DNA from: Bradymonadales bacterium
Lineage (GTDB): Bacteria > Myxococcota_A > Bradymonadia > JAFGEP01
DNA: 50,331 bases
Direction of reading: 5' to 3'
Assembly: GCA_016931535.1 (NCBI GenBank)
Contig: JAFGEP010000095.1
Location: 1 to 50,331, forward strand
Position 1 is the stretch's first letter. The number at the start of each line of letters is the position of its first letter. The position numbers and the translations under genes are program-made. Below the pieces are notes generated by a model. That model saw only the letters and a program-made list of their open reading frames with translations, searched no databases and had not been told where the DNA came from. Below are positions 26,628-33,845 of this stretch, piece after piece.

Positions 26628-28037
26628 TCAGAACTCCCTCCAGTACAGCAGCCGACCGTCCTGGGTGAAATCGATCACGACGGTGATGGTGCGGGTTGCG
26701 GAGCCGTACAGGCCCGTTGCGGAGACGGTATAGATCCTGGGGGTCGCCACGCTGATGGTTTGCTGGATGGCCGCCTCGTCGAAGCTGACCGCCAGGGCGG
26801 TGGGTTGGGCGGCCACGCCTCCCGTGGCCACAAAACCGAACAGCAGGGCTCGGTTGGGATCGGCCAGCATGGCGAACTGGGTGGCAGCGAGCGGGTCCTG
26901 CTGGAACCAGCGCAGCACCGTCAGGAAATCGCGCTCGGTGCGGAACCCGATCATCTGTCCGGCGGCGATGCCTTCGGTGATCCGCTCCTCGGCCTGACCG
27001 GTGGACGTGCCTAGGTAGTGGTCCAGCAGCAGGTAGGGATTGGAGAAGAAGGCGTTGTATCCTTCCAGCGCCAACGCGAGGAGGGCCATCTGGGCGGTGA
27101 TGATCGGCTCGCGGCACATGTTGACGCTCCGATCGGCCCGCAAGATGTTGGAGCATAAAAATCCCAAAAAGCCCTGGGCGTCGGCCAGGTTGACGTAGAA
27201 CTGGTTGGCCACGGCGTAGACGGTCCAGTTGTCCCGGAAGGTCTGGAACATCTCGTGGCTCACCCCGGCGACCAGCATGACCTCGTCCAGGGTCGTGAAG
27301 GGCTCGTTCTTGCTCTGGTAGTTGCGATCCTGGTAGCGCCTGTCCTCGGCGCCCGTCCCGGAGGGGACGATCTGGCAGTTCTCGTCCACCACCACCAGGT
27401 CGCTGTCGGCGTCCACGTAGTCGATGATGGAGCCGATGATCTCGCCTCGGGTGGGCAAGACGACATCGTCGATCTCGGTGGGGCCGAACAGGGAATCGTA
27501 TTGGGGGGGAGAGAGCAAGGCGCAGAGCTGAAGCAGCTCGTCCTGGTTGATGACATTGCCGGAAAAGGCGTTGAGGTTGATCTTACCCTCCTCCGGGATG
27601 GGATCGTGGAAGACGATGTTTCCCTGGAGGTTGCCGAAGCCGATGGCACCGGTCTCTTCCAGGTCCAAAGACCCCAGCGGGCTGTCCAGCCGGGCGCTGA
27701 CAAAGGTGGGCAACAGCAGGTTCAGGTACTGCCATAGCTGGAAGTTGGACTGGCTCACCGCTCGGCCGATGAAACCGGTATCGTCCTGCAGCTCGAACTG
27801 GAACTGCAGGGCCAGCCGCATCAGGTTGATCCCGCTCTTGGCGTTGTAGTAGGCCTTCACCTCGTCCCGGGCGTTGACCGCCAGGGCCAGATCGACCCGG
27901 GAAGCGTAGAGGAACTCCATCACCGAGGTGGTCAACAGGGCGAGGGTGATGATCACCATCATCAGCGCCACCCCCTGGCGGTTGGCGACCAGGTGGCCAG
28001 CCTTGCGGCCTTTCCTTGTTGCCCGCTCCGGTTTCAC
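26628..28037 (-). CDS. gspK: Type II secretion system minor pseudopilin GspK
   Basis: Large minor pseudopilin that caps the pseudopilus tip with GspI and GspJ. The prepilin signal is RQG followed by VALMMVIITLALLTTSVMEF; as usual for GspK there is no Glu at +5. At 469 residues it is longer than E. coli GspK (327), the excess lying in the globular domain with its GKINLNAFSG and DEVMLVAGVS helix-hairpin segments, typical of the family. Overlaps gspJ by four bases (ATGA). Confidence 0.92.
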   Translation of the reverse strand: MKPERATRKGRKAGHLVANRQGVALMMVIITLALLTTSVMEFLYASRVDLALAVNARDEVKAYYNAKSGINLMRLALQFQFELQDDTGFIGRAVSQSNFQLWQYLNLLLPTFVSARLDSPLGSLDLEETGAIGFGNLQGNIVFHDPIPEEGKINLNAFSGNVINQDELLQLCALLSPPQYDSLFGPTEIDDVVLPTRGEIIGSIIDYVDADSDLVVVDENCQIVPSGTGAEDRRYQDRNYQSKNEPFTTLDEVMLVAGVSHEMFQTFRDNWTVYAVANQFYVNLADAQGFLGFLCSNILRADRSVNMCREPIITAQMALLALALEGYNAFFSNPYLLLDHYLGTSTGQAEERITEGIAAGQMIGFRTERDFLTVLRWFQQDPLAATQFAMLADPNRALLFGFVATGGVAAQPTALAVSFDEAAIQQTISVATPRIYTVSATGLYGSATRTITVVIDFTQDGRLLYWREF

Positions 28038-29023
28038 GGTGTTCTTCTCCGTTCGCTGGGGGGTGCTATGGTTCTGGGTTGGCCGGTGGGGGTTCGGGAG
28101 CCGGATGGGCGTCTGGAGGGAGGGGTCCTGTCACGGTCGATAGTGGGGCGGCTCCGGTCGGTTCTGCCGGTGGTGGCCTCGTTGTCGATGGGCAAGCCGG
28201 TGTTGGGGTCGATGGCGTTCCCCTGGTCGGCGACCACGGACGGGGTGGCGAAGCCGATCGGCTGGGTCAGGTGGATCTCCGACTGCACCGAGAAGGTCAA
28301 GGTGTCCCGGGGGAGGACCGGGTGGGGGATCTCGATGGTCACGCGGACCCGCGGGGGTAGCTCGGTGATCTCGTTGTCGCGGGTATCCCATTCCCACTCC
28401 CAGGCATCACCCGCGATCTCGCGGTCTGGTCGCCAGTACTCGAACTCGATGGCGTTCACGTCCTCCAGCATGGTGTAGACGACGCCTCCCTGCTCCGGGT
28501 CGTCGTCGATGGGCGCCTGCTCTCGCCGCATCAGGTCCTGGCGCAGACGGCCGTCGGGGCCGCGGTTCCGCCGCAGAAAGTAGGAGATCTCGGCTTGCTC
28601 GCAGGCGGCTTCGCCGACTCGGGTGCGGACATGGGCGAAGTTGGTGAAGTCGAGGCGGTCCGACTCCCCGATGAAGGCGGTGGTGTAGGTGACCTCTCCC
28701 TGCAAGTTGGTCGGCGTCTCCCCGATCTTGGTGACGAAGGCCATGGAGATCTCGCGCTGCATGCGCCGCATGGTGGCCTGGACGGTTCGCAACCGTTCGT
28801 ACTTGGCGGTCGCCTGATCGCGCAGCCGGAAGGCGGAGCCGAAGGCGCCCCACATGATGGCCATCATGGTGGCCAGGATGGTCAAGCTGATGAGCACCTC
28901 GACCAGGGTGAAGCCGGCGCTTCCGGCGACTGCGGAGGGGCTGGACGGGCGCCGTTCCGAAACGGCCGGGCTTGCCGCCGAGGAGGCGGTCGCCACGGGC
29001 GTCTGGTGCCAACGGCCGTTCAT
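28034..29023 (-). CDS. gspJ: Type II secretion system minor pseudopilin GspJ
   Basis: Minor pseudopilin of the tip complex, 329 residues. The type IV prepilin peptide SAG is followed by FTLVEVLISLTILATMMAIM, with Glu at +5. The N-terminal leader is long (about 37 residues, Ser/Ala/Pro-rich). The globular domain has RRMQREISMAF and the DVNAIEFEYW strand. The last 60 residues are an Arg/Pro/Thr-rich disordered tail not found in standard GspJ. The ATG at 29023 is chosen because GCAGGAG precedes it and it overlaps the gspI stop by four bases; the frame stays open to 29653 inside gspI but that part is shadow. Confidence 0.9.
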   Translation of the reverse strand: MNGRWHQTPVATASSAASPAVSERRPSSPSAVAGSAGFTLVEVLISLTILATMMAIMWGAFGSAFRLRDQATAKYERLRTVQATMRRMQREISMAFVTKIGETPTNLQGEVTYTTAFIGESDRLDFTNFAHVRTRVGEAACEQAEISYFLRRNRGPDGRLRQDLMRREQAPIDDDPEQGGVVYTMLEDVNAIEFEYWRPDREIAGDAWEWEWDTRDNEITELPPRVRVTIEIPHPVLPRDTLTFSVQSEIHLTQPIGFATPSVVADQGNAIDPNTGLPIDNEATTGRTDRSRPTIDRDRTPPSRRPSGSRTPTGQPRTIAPPSERRRTP

Positions 29024-29676
29024 TCGGTCTCCTGCAGCAGAGGGATCGGTTGGGTATCCTCCGGGTTCATGACGGTGAAGTACTGGGTGACCGTCAGATC
29101 CTGGGGTCCGAAGGGAGATTCCCAGCTCACGGTCAAGGTGATCTTGCGGGTTCGCTCGCCGACCTGGTTGATGAGCTGGGGGACATAGCCGATCAACATG
29201 GGCAAGAACTGGCTGACCGCAGCCGAGCCGGTGAGCGAGCCCGCACCGGTGGTGCCATCGCCGAACAGCTCTGCCTGGACGTTGGCCACGAACTGGTCGG
29301 AGGCGTCGTCGGTGATCTCCACCGGCTCGATCTCGACCAGCCACTCGTACTGATCGAAGCCGTCGTCCCGGAAGTCCCCGTGGCTGGTGGTGATCCCGGT
29401 GGAGAACCCTTCCTTTCGGAGCTCCTCCTCCACCCGCAGCATCTGGGAGTGGACCAGCAAGGAGGCGATGTGCATCTGGTTGGCCAGCTCCAGCGACCGG
29501 ACGTTGGCGGCTTGCGAACCCAGCAAGATGGCCAGAGAGCTGGCCAAGACGGCCAGGGCGATGAGCATCTCGACCAGGGTGAAGCCGGCCTTGTCGGCCG
29601 GAGATCCGCGCCGGCCGGACATGGGGGGGGCAGCCAGAGGGTGACCAGGCCAAGCCAGGTGGGGAGTAGTGTTCAC
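29020..29676 (-). CDS. gspI: Type II secretion system minor pseudopilin GspI
   Basis: Minor pseudopilin, 218 residues, with prepilin site KAG followed by FTLVEMLIALAVLASSLAIL and Glu at +5. The leader before it is about 31 residues. SLELANQMHIASLLVHSQM is the expected helix after the membrane segment, and the C-terminal strands (TRKITLTVSW, DLTVTQYFTV) match GspI. It is longer than E. coli GspI (125) owing to inserts in the globular part. Four-base overlaps with both gspH and gspJ point to coupled translation. Confidence 0.9.
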   Translation of the reverse strand: MNTTPHLAWPGHPLAAPPMSGRRGSPADKAGFTLVEMLIALAVLASSLAILLGSQAANVRSLELANQMHIASLLVHSQMLRVEEELRKEGFSTGITTSHGDFRDDGFDQYEWLVEIEPVEITDDASDQFVANVQAELFGDGTTGAGSLTGSAAVSQFLPMLIGYVPQLINQVGERTRKITLTVSWESPFGPQDLTVTQYFTVMNPEDTQPIPLLQETE

Positions 29677-30347
29677 CGGTCCTCCTCCACCTGGTGGAAA
29701 TCGTCGGGGACGTCTGCCAAGCCCGTCTCGATGGTCACCTGGCCGTTCATGGGGTTGATCGAGAGGGTGATGCCGGTCTCCCCGTCTTCTTCCCGCAGCC
29801 AGATCATCGACGGCTCGACAAATCCGTTGGAGAAGAAGGCGATGCTGGTCTGGCCTTCTTCAAACGGCTCGACCTGGTGGGCGGTCATCACCGAGTCGAA
29901 CACGATGCCGGAGGGCAGGGTGCGGTGCTCGATGAGCGGTTCGCTGCAATCCTCGAAGCTTCGAGCCAGGTTCAGGCCAAAGGGGTCGGCTTCGGGGTCG
30001 TCGTCTTGGAAGCGCAAGTCGGCTCGTCCGGTTGCGTCCAGGGAGTTGGCGCTGACCAGCTCCTGGGGGAGGGCGATCTCCTGCTCGCTGCACTCGGCCC
30101 AGAAGGCGTTTTCATCCAGGTCGATGACCAGCTGGTAGCGCATCCCGTTGATGGCGGCCCGACCGTAGATGTAGGTGATGGTGCCGGAGAGGCGCAGCGC
30201 GGCACCCTTGAGCTCGGCGTTGGAGAGGTTGCGGATGGAGAGGGTGGCCACCCCCAGGGCGGATGCCATGATGAGGAGGACGATCAGGATCTCGATCAGG
30301 GTCATCCCCCCGCAAACCGGTGTGATGGGTTGGCGCCGCGGTTTCAT
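29673..30347 (-). CDS. gspH: Type II secretion system pseudopilin GspH
   Basis: Minor pseudopilin linking the tip complex to the GspG shaft. Prepilin site CGG followed by MTLIEILIVLLIMASALGV, Glu at +5, then ELKGAALRLSGTITYIYGRAA, the helix common to GspH. The ATG at 30347 gives a 14-residue leader starting MKPRRQ, like the neighbouring GspG leader MKPNTQ, and starts 22 bases after gspG. A longer reading from 30410 overlaps gspG by 41 bases and adds an acidic, Pro-rich leader; neither start has a good ribosome binding site, so this choice is tentative. Confidence 0.85.
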   Translation of the reverse strand: MKPRRQPITPVCGGMTLIEILIVLLIMASALGVATLSIRNLSNAELKGAALRLSGTITYIYGRAAINGMRYQLVIDLDENAFWAECSEQEIALPQELVSANSLDATGRADLRFQDDDPEADPFGLNLARSFEDCSEPLIEHRTLPSGIVFDSVMTAHQVEPFEEGQTSIAFFSNGFVEPSMIWLREEDGETGITLSINPMNGQVTIETGLADVPDDFHQVEEDR

Positions 30348-30369
30348 CTGGGGTACCGGCCAGTAAGGT

Positions 30370-30807
30370 TCATCGCATGGGTCCTTCCCCCTCGGGGTAG
30401 ATATCGTCATCGGTTCCGCTTTGGCCGTCAGGGCCCAGGCTGAAGACGGTGAAGCTCCAGCCGGAGGATTTGTCGTACTCGTAGGGGTTTTCCCAGGGGT
30501 CGTCGGGGAGGCGTTCGGTGATGCGGGCCATGCCTCTCTGGTCTTGTTCCAGGTCGGAAAGCTGGTCGGGCAAGGAGCCGTGGGTGCTCAGGTAGAGCTC
30601 GACCATCTGTTTGATGGTGGCCACCTCGGTCTGGGCCTCCTTGATCTTGGCGTTCTGCAGGTAGCCGACCACGCTGTAGGCGGCGAAGGCCATGATGCCG
30701 GCCATGATGGTCAGCACGATCATGATCTCCACCAGGGTCATGGCTGCCCGTTTGGCCGACAAGCCGAGAATCTGGCGGACGGTCTGGTGCTGGGTGTTGG
30801 GTTTCAT
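30370..30807 (-). CDS. gspG: Type II secretion system major pseudopilin GspG
   Basis: Main subunit of the pseudopilus, 145 residues as usual. The hydrophobic stretch MTLVEIMIVLTIMAGIMAF has Glu at +5, and the C-terminus has the calcium-binding loop characteristic of GspG (LGPDGQSGTDDD). WENPYEY and the GSLP strand are further signatures. The residue before the cleavage site is Ala (KRAA then MTLVE) rather than the near-invariant Gly; the codon is GCC. The ATG at 30807 has AGGAG eight bases upstream and is preferred over the frame opening at 30840. Confidence 0.93.
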   Translation of the reverse strand: MKPNTQHQTVRQILGLSAKRAAMTLVEIMIVLTIMAGIMAFAAYSVVGYLQNAKIKEAQTEVATIKQMVELYLSTHGSLPDQLSDLEQDQRGMARITERLPDDPWENPYEYDKSSGWSFTVFSLGPDGQSGTDDDIYPEGEGPMR

Positions 30808-30836
30808 GGGGAAAACTCCTGGCGTTCTGGCTTGGT

Positions 30837-32081
30837 TCATGTAAATCCCTGTCCGATGCGCATGATGGGGACCAGGATGGCGAACACGATGAAGGCCACG
30901 ATGAGCCCCATCAGGACGATCATGAGCGGTTCGAGCAGCGAGGTCAGGGCCCGCATCCGATTGGCCACCTGGCGGTTGTAGGCGTCGGAGACACTCTCCA
31001 ACATGGATTCGAGGCGTCCGGTCCGCTCTCCGATGGCGATCATGTGGACCACGATGGGGGGAAACTCCCCGGAGCGTTTCAGGGGTGCAGCGATGCTGTC
31101 TCCCTCGCGGACGTTGGTGCGCACCTGGTCAACGACCTCCACCAGTCGGCGGTTGGCCAGAATCTCCTTGACGATGTCCATGGCCGATAGCAGGGGCACC
31201 CCACTGGCGAGGAGTGTTCCCAGGGTGCCGGCGAAGCGAGCCACGGCCACCATGCGCAGGGTGGGGCCTGCGATGGGCATCTTGAGCAGTAACTTGTCCC
31301 AGCGGTAGTGACCCCGCTCGGTGCGTTTCCACTTGCGGAACAGGACGACGGCCAGGACGGCGAGTGCGACCAGGAGCAGGAAGTTGATCGGGTTGCTGAT
31401 GAAGGTGGTGAAGCCGATCAGGATGCGGGTGAGCAGGGGCAAGGCCCGCTTTTGGTCCTGGAAGATGGCGGTCACCTTGGGGATGACGTAGATGAACAGG
31501 AAGGTCAAAACGCCCGTCCCCAGCACCAGCATGACGAGGGGGTAGTACAGGGCGCTCATGATCTTCCCGCGCAGGTCGGCCTGGCTGTCCAGGAACTCGG
31601 TCAGTTTTTCGAGCACCAGGTCGAGGTTTCCGGAGCTTTCTCCGGCGCGCACCATGTTGACATAGAGGTCGGAGAAGACCTTGGGATGCTCCTTGAGGGC
31701 GTTGCCGAAGGAGGAGCCTTCGTTGACCCGCCGCCGGATGTCGCTCAAGACCCTTTTTAGGCGGGGGTGATCCACCTGCTCCACGACGGCGGTGAGCGAT
31801 TCCAGCAGGGGGACGCCTGCCCGCTGGAGGGTGGCCAGCTGCCGGGTGAGCATGGCCAGCTCCATGCTGGAGATCCGGCTGCGGAAAAGCTGTCCGAGGT
31901 CCACTTCGCGACGCAGGCCGGTCCCGCCGCCGATGCGGTCCTCCGATCCCTCGGCATGCTCCAACAGGAAGACTCCTCGGCTCTTGAGGATCTCCCGGAG
32001 CTTTCGGGGGTTCTCGGCATCCTGGGAGCCGCGAACCCGCTTGCCCGAGGGGGTCAGGCCCGTATAGTCGAAGACCGGCAC
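30837..32081 (-). CDS. gspF: Type II secretion system inner-membrane platform protein GspF
   Basis: Polytopic platform protein that transmits GspE motion to the pseudopilus. 414 residues, standard for GspF. Two repeated cytoplasmic domains are visible: LTRQLATLQRAGVPLLESL (about 77-95) and its counterpart ARFAGTLGTLLASGVPLLSAM in the second half, each followed by the MVRAGESSGNLD / MIAIGERTGRLE motif. Three membrane spans include YYPLVMLVLGTGVLTFLFIY and LMIVLMGLIVAFIVFAILVP. It begins two bases after gspE. Confidence 0.95.
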   Translation of the reverse strand: MPVFDYTGLTPSGKRVRGSQDAENPRKLREILKSRGVFLLEHAEGSEDRIGGGTGLRREVDLGQLFRSRISSMELAMLTRQLATLQRAGVPLLESLTAVVEQVDHPRLKRVLSDIRRRVNEGSSFGNALKEHPKVFSDLYVNMVRAGESSGNLDLVLEKLTEFLDSQADLRGKIMSALYYPLVMLVLGTGVLTFLFIYVIPKVTAIFQDQKRALPLLTRILIGFTTFISNPINFLLLVALAVLAVVLFRKWKRTERGHYRWDKLLLKMPIAGPTLRMVAVARFAGTLGTLLASGVPLLSAMDIVKEILANRRLVEVVDQVRTNVREGDSIAAPLKRSGEFPPIVVHMIAIGERTGRLESMLESVSDAYNRQVANRMRALTSLLEPLMIVLMGLIVAFIVFAILVPIMRIGQGFT

Positions 32082-32083
32082 CG

Positions 32084-33808
32084 CTATTCAACCTCCTCCT
32101 GGGTGACTCGGAGTACCTCCTCGATGCTGGTGGCTCCCTGGACCACCTTGTCCGCCCCGTCCATTCGGAGGGGTCGCATCCCCTGGGCCATCGCCGCTTT
32201 CTTGATGGTGTTGGCGTCGGCCCGCTGCATGACCAGCGAGCGGACGTCGTCGGTGACCTCCAACAGCTCGAAGATGCCCGATCGGCCTTTGTAACCGGTG
32301 TTGAGGCAGTCGTCGCAACCTCCGGGCCGGTAGATGATCCCCCCGCTGGCCCGCAGATCCTCCGGCTTGAGCCCGATTTCGGCCAGCTCGGCGACCGTGG
32401 GCCGATAGGGGACGCGACAGGAGGGGCAAAGGCGTCGCACCAGTCTCTGCGCGAGATTGGCCAGCAAGCTGGAGGCCACCAGGAACGGCTCCACCCCCAT
32501 GTCGATCAGACGGGTGAAGGCACCTGCCGCGTCGTTGGTATGGATGGTGCTGAACACCAGGTGGCCCGTCAGAGAGGCCTGGATGGCGATCTCGGCGGTT
32601 TCGACGTCGCGGATCTCGCCCACCATGATGACATCGGGATCATGTCTCAGGAAGCTGCGCAAGCCAGAGGCGAAGGTGAGGTCGATCTTGGGGTTCACCG
32701 GCGTCTGGCTGATCCCTTTGAGCTGGTACTCGACCGGATCCTCGATGGTCAGGATGTTCTTGTCCGGGCTGTTGATGATGGAGAGACAGGCGTACAGGGT
32801 GGTGGTCTTTCCGGAGCCGGTGGGGCCGGTCACCAGCAGGATGCCGTGAGGCTTGCGGATGATGCGGTTCACCGCAATCATGGTGCGGGGGTCCAGTCCG
32901 AGCTGTTCCAGCCCCAGCAGGACGGAGGACTGGTCCAGAAGACGCAGGGTGATACGTTCCCCCTGCGTGGTGGGGGCGGTGGCCACCCGGATGTCGATGT
33001 CTCGGCCGGCGATCTTGAGGCGGATGCGGCCGTCCTGGGGAAGCCGTTTCTCGGCGATGTTGAGCCCCGACATGATCTTCACGCGGGCCGAGATGGACGA
33101 CTGGAACCGCTTGGGAACCTGGATGACCTCCTTGAGCACGCCGTCCACCCGGAAGCGGACCGAAAGGTGGTTCTCGTAGGGCTCCAGGTGGATGTCGCTG
33201 GCCCGTTCCCGCACGGCCCGAACGAAGGTGGTGTTGACGAACTTGATGACCGGCGCCTCGTCGTCCTCCTCGTTGCCCAGCATATCCTGGATCTCTTCGA
33301 ACCCGGTCTCCTCGATGCCCGGCACCCCGGCGCTTTCGCCGAGCACGCTGCCGTAGTCGCTGCGAGCCCGGTCGTGCAGGTCGAAGGCGGCGTTGATGGC
33401 TTCCATGACCACCTGCGGGGTCGCCACCACCGGTTCGATGCGGGCGGAGTAGAGGAAGGAGAGGTGGTCGATGGCATCCAGGTCCAGGGGGTCCTTGATC
33501 AGCACCCGGACGGTGGAGTCGACACGATTCAAGGGCAGCACGTACTTCTGCCGGGCGTAGGCGATGGGGAGTGGGCCCAGCAGGGAGAGGTCGAGGTGAT
33601 CGACCTCCACCTTGTGGAGATAGGAGAGATGGTGCTGGACAGCCAGCGCCTCGGCGACCTGGGTGGGTTTGGCCAGATCCATCTCGACGAGGATCTCGCC
33701 CAGAAGCCCTTTGGCCTCGGTTTGTCGAGCGAGGGCCTTGGAGAGACCGGTCTCGTTCAATACCCCCCGTTGGATCAGGATTTCTCCCAGCAGAGGTCGG
33801 TTATACAT
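32084..33808 (-). CDS. gspE: Type II secretion system ATPase GspE
   Basis: Cytoplasmic hexameric ATPase that powers secretion. 574 residues: an N-terminal MshEN/N1E domain (LLGEILIQRGVL and AEALAVQHHLSYL), a second N-terminal domain with SDIHLEP, and the RecA-like core with Walker A GPTGSGKTT (328-336), Asp box DPVEY, Walker B PDVIMVGEIRD and the His box STIHTNDA. The four-Cys zinc domain typical of GspE is present (CPSC and CDDC). About 37 bases after gspD; the ATG at 33808 has no good Shine-Dalgarno site, so coupling or an unusual initiation is possible. Confidence 0.96.
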   Translation of the reverse strand: MYNRPLLGEILIQRGVLNETGLSKALARQTEAKGLLGEILVEMDLAKPTQVAEALAVQHHLSYLHKVEVDHLDLSLLGPLPIAYARQKYVLPLNRVDSTVRVLIKDPLDLDAIDHLSFLYSARIEPVVATPQVVMEAINAAFDLHDRARSDYGSVLGESAGVPGIEETGFEEIQDMLGNEEDDEAPVIKFVNTTFVRAVRERASDIHLEPYENHLSVRFRVDGVLKEVIQVPKRFQSSISARVKIMSGLNIAEKRLPQDGRIRLKIAGRDIDIRVATAPTTQGERITLRLLDQSSVLLGLEQLGLDPRTMIAVNRIIRKPHGILLVTGPTGSGKTTTLYACLSIINSPDKNILTIEDPVEYQLKGISQTPVNPKIDLTFASGLRSFLRHDPDVIMVGEIRDVETAEIAIQASLTGHLVFSTIHTNDAAGAFTRLIDMGVEPFLVASSLLANLAQRLVRRLCPSCRVPYRPTVAELAEIGLKPEDLRASGGIIYRPGGCDDCLNTGYKGRSGIFELLEVTDDVRSLVMQRADANTIKKAAMAQGMRPLRMDGADKVVQGATSIEEVLRVTQEEVE

Positions 33809-33845
33809 GGTTCACTCGATCAACTTGAGCCGGCCATCGAACGGT

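Noticed and set aside
28034..29653. 539-codon reading that would fuse a leader region to GspJ
   Set aside because: The first 210 codons overlap gspI and are low-complexity. GspJ has its own ATG at 29023 with a good ribosome binding site and four-base overlap.
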